From the NCBI GenBank assembly GCA_027082895.1, contig JALWTJ010000308.1, forward strand, positions 1-17,495: 17,495 bases of DNA, in the 5' to 3' direction. Positions 13,000-17,495 of the stretch are shown piece after piece. Numbering within the stretch: position 1 is the stretch's first letter; each line of letters starts with the position of its first letter. The notes beneath the pieces were generated by a model. That model was not told where the DNA came from and did not search any database. It saw only the letters and a program-made list of their open reading frames with translations. Made by a program: the position numbers and the translations under genes. The stretch is from Hyphomicrobiales bacterium. GTDB taxonomy: Bacteria > Pseudomonadota > Alphaproteobacteria > Rhizobiales > Devosiaceae.

Positions 13000-15243
13000 T
13001 CACCCCTTGAAGCGATTATTGCGCGGAAAGCCCGTCGGCCGAATTCTTCCCGCTCCGGCCCTCTCGCCGATCCATTCCGCCAGTTCCTGCATGGAACGGG
13101 TAAAGGTGCGCCCCGAACTGTCGGTCCAGGTCATGCCGGTTTCCGCTGAAAATACCGATGCATCGGAAATGCCACCATCCTTGTATTTCTGCAGCCGCAC
13201 CCCCTTGCCGCGCCCCATCACGGGAAGCTGGGACAGGGGAAAGATCAGCATCTTGCGGTTCTGCCCGATAACGGCCACATGGTCGCCACTGGCGGGAACG
13301 CACAGGCGGGCCTCGTGGGGTTCCTTGACGTTGAGCACCTTCTTTCCCTTGCGGGTATTGGCAATCATGTCGTCCTCGCTGACGATGAAACCGTTGCCGA
13401 TGCTGGAGGCAATCAGGCGCCGGGCACCGGGGGTGTAAACGAACATGTCAACGATGTCGTGCCCCTCCTCGATCTCGACCATGATCCGCACCGGCTCCCC
13501 ATGGCCGCGCCCCCCCGGCAGGCCATCGGCCCCAAGCGTATAGATGCGGCCCGACGTGGTCAGCATCAGCAGCTTGTCGGTGGTCTGTACTTTCAGGGCC
13601 AGCTTGAGCTTGTCGCCGGACTTGAACTGCAGGGCGGACAGGTCCGCATTGTGCCCCTTCAGGGCGCGTATCCATCCCTTTTGGGACAGGACCACCGTGA
13701 TCGGTTCCTTTTCGATCATGGCCGCTTCAAAATCGAAATCCTCGCTGTCGGGCAGCTCGGCAAAGCCGGTGCGCCGCTTTCCTGCCGGAGTGTCCAGGCC
13801 GAAAGCCTGCTGCAATTCGGTGATCTGGCTGGCAATGGCGCCCCACTGGCGGCGTTCGGAGGCCAGAAGATCTTCCAGATGCTTCTTCTCCTCGGACAGC
13901 TTGTCGTGCTCGGTGCGGATCTCGATTTCCTCGAGCTTGCGCAGCGCGCGCAGGCGCATGTTCAGGATGGCTTCGGCCTGCCCGTCGGTGAGGGAAAAGC
14001 GGGACATGAGTTCCGCCTTGGGATGATCCTCGAAACGGATGATACGGATGACCTCATCCAGGTTGAGAAAGGCAATCAGGTAACCGGAGAGGATTTCCAG
14101 CCGTTTGTCGATCTGGTCCAGACGATGGCGGGAGCGGCGCAACAGGACCGTCTTGCGGTGTTGCAGCCAGGCGCGCAGCACATCCCCCAGCCCCATGACG
14201 CGGGGAACGATCCCGTCGTCCAGCACGTTCATGTTGAGGGAGAACCGGTTTTCCAGATCCGTCAGCCGAAACAGGGATTCCATGAGCACCACCGGGTCCA
14301 CGGTGCGAGACCGGGGTTCGAGGACCAGCCGCACGTCTTCTGCCGATTCGTCGCGCACGTCCTTGAGCAGGGGCAGTTTGCGCGCCAGAAGGAGATCTGC
14401 GATCTTTTCGACCAGCTTGGACTTCTGCACTCCATAGGCCATCTCGGTGACAACGATGTTGTAGGTGCCCCTCTTGGCATCCTCGGTGTGCCAGCGGGCA
14501 CGAACACGGAATCCGCCCCGGCCCGTTTCATAGGCCTTGGCCATGTCTTCCTTCGGCTCAACGATGATACCGCCGGTAGGAAAATCGGGGCCGGGCACGA
14601 ACTGCATGAGATCGGCGGCCGTTGCATCCGGATTGTGGATCAGGTGCAGCGCCGCCTCGCACAGTTCCGCCACATTGTGGGGGGGGATGGAGGTTGCCAT
14701 GCCCACCGCAATGCCCGAAGCACCGTTGGCCAGCAGGTTGGGGAAATTGGCGGGCAGGACGGCCGGCTGGCTGGTTTCCCCGTCAAAGGTGGGGATGAAA
14801 TCCACCGCATTTTCCCCGATCCCCTCCAGCAGGCGGCTGGCCACGTCCGTCATGCGCGCTTCGGTATACCGGTAGGCGGCAGCCGAATCCCCGTCAATGG
14901 AGCCGAAATTGCCCTGCCCGTCCACCAGCGGATAGCGCAGGGCAAAATCCTGGGCCAGACGCACCAGAGCGTCATAGATGGACTGGTCGCCATGGGGATG
15001 GAAACTGCCGATCACATCACCCACCACCTTGGCCGACTTCTTGTATTTCTGGCGTGGATCAAGCTTGAGCAGGTGCATGACGTACAGAATGCGCCGATGG
15101 ACCGGTTTCAGACCGTCGCGCACATCGGGCAAGGCGCGCTGGGTGATGGTGGAAAGCGCATAGGACAGGTAGCGCTCTTCCAGTGCCTTCTTCAGGTCGA
15201 CGATCTGATTTTCGTTTTCATCCGGGGGCAGAATATCGGCCAT
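13000..15243 (-). CDS. parC: DNA topoisomerase IV subunit A
   Basis: This 747-residue protein is the DNA-breaking subunit of topoisomerase IV, which with ParE decatenates daughter chromosomes. The winged-helix region holds RALPDVRDGLKPVHRRIL (about residues 36-53) and the catalytic Tyr126 in AAAYRYTEARMT. The quinolone region reads FHPHGDQSIYDAL, so Gln87 and Asp91 stand where E. coli ParC has Ser80 and Glu84. The tower and coiled-coil follow to about residue 480, and then a short beta-pinwheel C-terminal domain (for example ADGLPGGRGHGEPVRIM and RKMLIFPLSQLPVMGRGKG). Length is typical of alphaproteobacterial ParC and short relative to GyrA. The ATG at 15243 has only a weak ribosome-binding site. 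A 6-bp stem (GGCCCT with AGGGCC, 15274-15291) lies in the leader. The gene lies downstream of recO. Confidence 0.95.
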   Translation of the reverse strand: MADILPPDENENQIVDLKKALEERYLSYALSTITQRALPDVRDGLKPVHRRILYVMHLLKLDPRQKYKKSAKVVGDVIGSFHPHGDQSIYDALVRLAQDFALRYPLVDGQGNFGSIDGDSAAAYRYTEARMTDVASRLLEGIGENAVDFIPTFDGETSQPAVLPANFPNLLANGASGIAVGMATSIPPHNVAELCEAALHLIHNPDATAADLMQFVPGPDFPTGGIIVEPKEDMAKAYETGRGGFRVRARWHTEDAKRGTYNIVVTEMAYGVQKSKLVEKIADLLLARKLPLLKDVRDESAEDVRLVLEPRSRTVDPVVLMESLFRLTDLENRFSLNMNVLDDGIVPRVMGLGDVLRAWLQHRKTVLLRRSRHRLDQIDKRLEILSGYLIAFLNLDEVIRIIRFEDHPKAELMSRFSLTDGQAEAILNMRLRALRKLEEIEIRTEHDKLSEEKKHLEDLLASERRQWGAIASQITELQQAFGLDTPAGKRRTGFAELPDSEDFDFEAAMIEKEPITVVLSQKGWIRALKGHNADLSALQFKSGDKLKLALKVQTTDKLLMLTTSGRIYTLGADGLPGGRGHGEPVRIMVEIEEGHDIVDMFVYTPGARRLIASSIGNGFIVSEDDMIANTRKGKKVLNVKEPHEARLCVPASGDHVAVIGQNRKMLIFPLSQLPVMGRGKGVRLQKYKDGGISDASVFSAETGMTWTDSSGRTFTRSMQELAEWIGERAGAGRIRPTGFPRNNRFKG

Positions 15244-15273
15244 GTGATGTCTTTCGGTCGTTGGAAACCGGGT

Positions 15274-15291
15274 GGCCCTTTTTCGAGGGCC
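15274..15291 (-). repeat. Hairpin in the parC leader
   Basis: GGCCCT at 15274-15279 and AGGGCC at 15286-15291 form a perfect 6-bp stem with a 6-base loop, extendable by GGGT and ACCC across a bulge. It lies about 31 bases before the parC ATG. No T-run follows it on the minus strand, so a leader structure is likelier than a terminator. Confidence 0.35.
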
Positions 15292-15460
15292 GGAAACCCG
15301 CAGTTACGCTGTGTTGCCCGTCCTGCAACCGACCCGGCTGACCATGGACGAACGCTGCTTCATGTTTTGATTCGGGAACCGGGAGCAAACCCTTGTCGCC
15401 TTGAAACAATCCTGCCCCCAGTCCGGTTCCGGACGAATCATGGGCAAAGTATATCGGAAC

Positions 15461-16183
15461 TCAGGACGCATTTCTGCCCAGTTCCCCCAGCAACCGTTCC
15501 CGTTCGGGCGGAGCGCTGTTGGCACGCAGGCTCCAGATATGGCGGTCGAGAAAATGGCCGGTCAGTTTCAAGCCGGCGGCAACCTGGGCCGGTGTGGCGG
15601 TGCCCGGCCGGCGGAAAAAGGCGGGAAGTTCGAGCAGCCTGTCCACGTATTTTCCGGCTGCCTTGCGGGTTACGGCGCGCCCGGTGCGGGGCGACACATG
15701 GCTCAGGCCCTCGCTTTCCCCGGTGAGCGCGCAGGCGGCCAGATCCAGCCCGAAGCCCAGCTCATCCAGCAGGGTCATTTCGAAAAGAGCCAGCATTTGC
15801 AGCCGTTCGTCCATTGACGCCGGGGAATCAATAATTTCCAATGCATAGGTCAACAGCCGGGGGTGGGGATCGCGTTCGGGCAGCAGGCGCAGGTGGGAAA
15901 ACAGGACCTGGGACAGATAGAGCCGGGGCTTGGCGGCAATCATGCGGGCGGCACGGGCGGTTTCCAGTTCCACCTGAAACGTGCCCAGATGCTCCTCAAG
16001 ACGCGCGTGCCATTGCAGCAGAACCGAGTTGCCCGCCTGCAGAATGGCCCGGTTGCGCCGCGACCGCCCGCCCCGCACCAGGCCCAGATGACGGCCGTGA
16101 CCGGCCGTCATGGCCTCAAGAATGACGCTGCTTTCCCCGTGCCGCCGCACGCCGATGATCAGGCCGGGTTCTGTCCATTGCAT
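15461..16183 (-). CDS. recO: DNA repair protein RecO
   Basis: This 240-residue protein is RecO, which with RecR loads RecA onto single-stranded DNA coated with SSB in gap repair. The N-terminal OB fold is seen in MQWTEPGLIIGVRRHGESSV and MTAGHGRHLGLVRGGRS (about residues 25-41). A helical domain follows, with MLALFEMTLLDELGFGLDL (about residues 129-147). The segment CALTGESEGLSHVSPRTGRAV keeps only one Cys, so the four-cysteine zinc site of Deinococcus-type RecO is absent, as is usual in alphaproteobacteria. The start is the ATG at 16183. The order rnc-era-recO on one strand is standard, but 164 bases separate era from recO here. Confidence 0.94.
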   Translation of the reverse strand: MQWTEPGLIIGVRRHGESSVILEAMTAGHGRHLGLVRGGRSRRNRAILQAGNSVLLQWHARLEEHLGTFQVELETARAARMIAAKPRLYLSQVLFSHLRLLPERDPHPRLLTYALEIIDSPASMDERLQMLALFEMTLLDELGFGLDLAACALTGESEGLSHVSPRTGRAVTRKAAGKYVDRLLELPAFFRRPGTATPAQVAAGLKLTGHFLDRHIWSLRANSAPPERERLLGELGRNAS

Positions 16184-16347
16184 GTTCGTTTCACCCGTGT
16201 CGGGGGAGCAGACAGGTGCCGGACACCCTTCCGGCCCCCCTCATGATTTGTCAAGAAGCGCCCCCCCCGGCCTGCCGGCGTTCCGGCGCGCCGCCCGGAC
16301 AGACACCAGCAGCGTTTTTCCCGGGACACTTTGCCGCGCCATGCGCC
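16184..16347. other. Era-recO intergenic region
   Basis: This 164-bp gap interrupts an otherwise tight cluster. It includes an uninterrupted run of eight C (from 16261) and several GC-rich short inverted repeats. A perfect TTGACA reads on the minus strand at 16254-16249, but no -10 follows at the proper distance. It may hold a separate recO promoter, which I cannot confirm. Confidence 0.35.
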
Positions 16348-17298
16348 TTAATCGTGAAATTCCAGTCCCATTTCCCGGTAGCGCCCCGGATCGTCCGCCC
16401 AGTTCTCGCGTACCTTGACGAAAAGAAACAGGTGTACCCGTGTGTCGAATATCTGCTCCATTTCCTTGCGGGCCTGGGATCCGATAGCCTTGATGGTCTG
16501 GCCCGACTTGCCCAGAATGATCATCTTGTGGCTGTCCCGGGTCACATAGATCACCTGATCAATCTTGTAATCACCGTTCCTGCGCGCCTCGAATTTCTCC
16601 GTTTCCACGGTGACATTGTAGGGAATTTCCTTGTGGATGCGCAAAAACAGCTTTTCCCGGGTGATCTCGGCCGCTGTCAGGGCAAGGGTAAGGTCCGTCA
16701 ACTGTTCGGGAGGAAAATGCCAGGGCCCGGCGGGCACCCGATCCGCTACCCATTGCAGGAAATCGGTGATCCCGTCCCCCTTCAGGGCCGAAATCATGAA
16801 TGTTTCTTCAAACGTTGCCATCCCGTTCAGGGTCGCGGTCAGTTCCAGCAGCTTTTCACGCTCCACAAGATCGATCTTGTTCAGAACCAGCACCCGGGGC
16901 TGCCGAATGGCCTCAAGCCCCTCAAGCAGGGCGCGTACCTCCTCGGTTACCCCGCGCGGCGAATCCACCACGAGAGCCACAACATCCGCATCCCCTGCCC
17001 CGGTCCAGGCGGACTTGACCATGGCCCTGTCCAGGCGCCGCCTGGGCGCAAAAATGCCCGGCGTATCCACGAAGACCAGTTGCGCCGGCCCATGCATGGC
17101 CACCCCCCGAATGCGGGTTCGTGTGGTCTGGGCCTTGTGGGTGACAATGGAAACCTTGGTACCCACCAGGGCATTGAGCAGGGTGGATTTCCCGGCATTT
17201 GGCGCCCCGATCAGGGCAACAAAACCGCAGCGTGCATCCTCGGGCATGTCCGTCATGCCGGCAGTGTCATGTTCATTGTGGGCCTTCAAGTCAGACAT
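16348..17298 (-). CDS. era: GTPase Era
   Basis: This 316-residue GTPase binds the 3' end of 16S rRNA and helps assemble the 30S subunit. All motifs are present: G1 GAPNAGKS (31-38), the TTRTRIRG G2 region (58-65), G3 DTPG (78-81), G4 NKID (140-143) and G5 SALKG (170-174). The C-terminal KH domain has IILGKSGQTIKAIGSQARKE (about residues 259-278). The first 23 residues before CGFVALIG are a variable tail; another ATG at 17256 gives a shorter version. The ATG at 17298 overlaps the rnc stop by 8 bases, indicating translational coupling. The gene lies directly after rnc, as in most bacteria. Confidence 0.96.
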   Translation of the reverse strand: MSDLKAHNEHDTAGMTDMPEDARCGFVALIGAPNAGKSTLLNALVGTKVSIVTHKAQTTRTRIRGVAMHGPAQLVFVDTPGIFAPRRRLDRAMVKSAWTGAGDADVVALVVDSPRGVTEEVRALLEGLEAIRQPRVLVLNKIDLVEREKLLELTATLNGMATFEETFMISALKGDGITDFLQWVADRVPAGPWHFPPEQLTDLTLALTAAEITREKLFLRIHKEIPYNVTVETEKFEARRNGDYKIDQVIYVTRDSHKMIILGKSGQTIKAIGSQARKEMEQIFDTRVHLFLFVKVRENWADDPGRYREMGLEFHD

Positions 17299-17495
17299 CC
17301 TGTTTCAGCACGCCTTCCCGGCGCAGGAACTGTTCGGCAACGCTCTGTTCCGCGAGTTTTTTCGATGGGCCGGAAGCCTGCATGCTCTGGTGGCCCGCAA
17401 TGTGGACCGCCATCAGAAACACGGGACTGTGATCCGGGCCGGTGCGGGAGACTTCCTCGTACTGGGGCACCGGCAGCCCCCGGCGCTGCGCCCAT
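17291..17495 (-). CDS. rnc: Ribonuclease III, C-terminal part (5' end cut by window edge)
   Basis: The window ends inside this gene; about 67 codons of the 3' end are visible, reading WAQRRGLPVPQYEEVSRTGP, then DHSPVFLMAVHIAG and SGPSKKLAEQSVAEQFLRRE, ending at TGA (complement of 17291-17293). These are the features of the double-stranded RNA-binding domain at the RNase III C-terminus, including the conserved GPSKKLAEQ helix. A second, overlapping frame on the same strand is also open from 17495 to 17286 but lacks any domain and is a shadow. RNase III cleaves double-stranded RNA in rRNA processing and mRNA decay. The era start overlaps the last 8 bases, so the two are coupled. Confidence 0.95.
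   Translation of the reverse strand, partial: WAQRRGLPVPQYEEVSRTGPDHSPVFLMAVHIAGHQSMQASGPSKKLAEQSVAEQFLRREGVLKQDV

Noticed and set aside
13279..15726. An open frame of about 815 codons on the plus strand opposite parC
   Set aside because: It lies wholly over parC and its leader, is rich in His, Gly and Gln with no domain pattern, and mirrors the codon structure of a GC-rich gene; it is a shadow of parC.
17286..17495. Alternative open frame at the right edge, overlapping rnc
   Set aside because: The neighbouring frame encodes the recognisable double-stranded RNA-binding domain of RNase III, while this one shows no domain.

Overview
The window is a stretch of conserved alphaproteobacterial chromosome. 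It is GC-rich, densely coded and has no rRNA, tRNA, phage or transposon gene that I can see. The gene content and order (rnc-era-recO-parC; bpt, an RDD protein, hemB, a DUF6163 membrane protein, ldtR and an L,D-transpeptidase; glyA-nrdR-nusB; and bamE facing the cytochrome bc1 chaperone plus DUF177) match Rhizobiales/Rhodospirillales-type genomes. The class is secure. A lower rank is not, though several details favour Rhodospirillales-like lineages over Rhizobiales.

Layout. Positions 1-1062 (minus) hold a DUF177/YceD protein, cut by the window edge, and the Cbp3-type ubiquinol-cytochrome c chaperone. Facing them is bamE (1300-1770, plus). A 59-bp tandem palindromic repeat (about 1932-2080) follows, abutting the 3' end of an MFS transporter gene (minus). 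Upstream of that, in one minus-strand series, lie nusB, nrdR, glyA, a 68-residue conserved protein, a Tat-signal L,D-transpeptidase of the YcbB type, its likely MarR-type regulator ldtR, and a four-helix DUF6163 protein. From 9237 to 12938 the plus strand carries hemB, an RDD membrane protein, the N-end-rule aminoacyltransferase bpt, and a membrane-anchored endonuclease/exonuclease/phosphatase-fold protein. From 13000 to the right edge the minus strand carries parC, recO, era and the 3' end of rnc.

How the genes work together. Several genes serve the cell envelope: bamE in outer-membrane protein insertion, the L,D-transpeptidase in peptidoglycan cross-linking, and ldtR in controlling it. Others serve one-carbon and tetrapyrrole metabolism (glyA, hemB), transcription and replication control (nusB, nrdR), DNA topology and repair (parC, recO), and RNA processing and ribosome assembly (rnc, era).

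What stands out. I found no clearly novel multi-gene system; most of the window is ordinary core genome. The points most worth a second look are four. First, a nested operator-like dyad upstream of ldtR, with four half-sites spaced 11, 9 and 11 bp. Second, the absence of the riboflavin genes that usually sit between nrdR and nusB. Third, the tandem palindromic repeat at the MFS 3' end. Fourth, a 21-bp dyad lying over the -10 element of a candidate bpt promoter.
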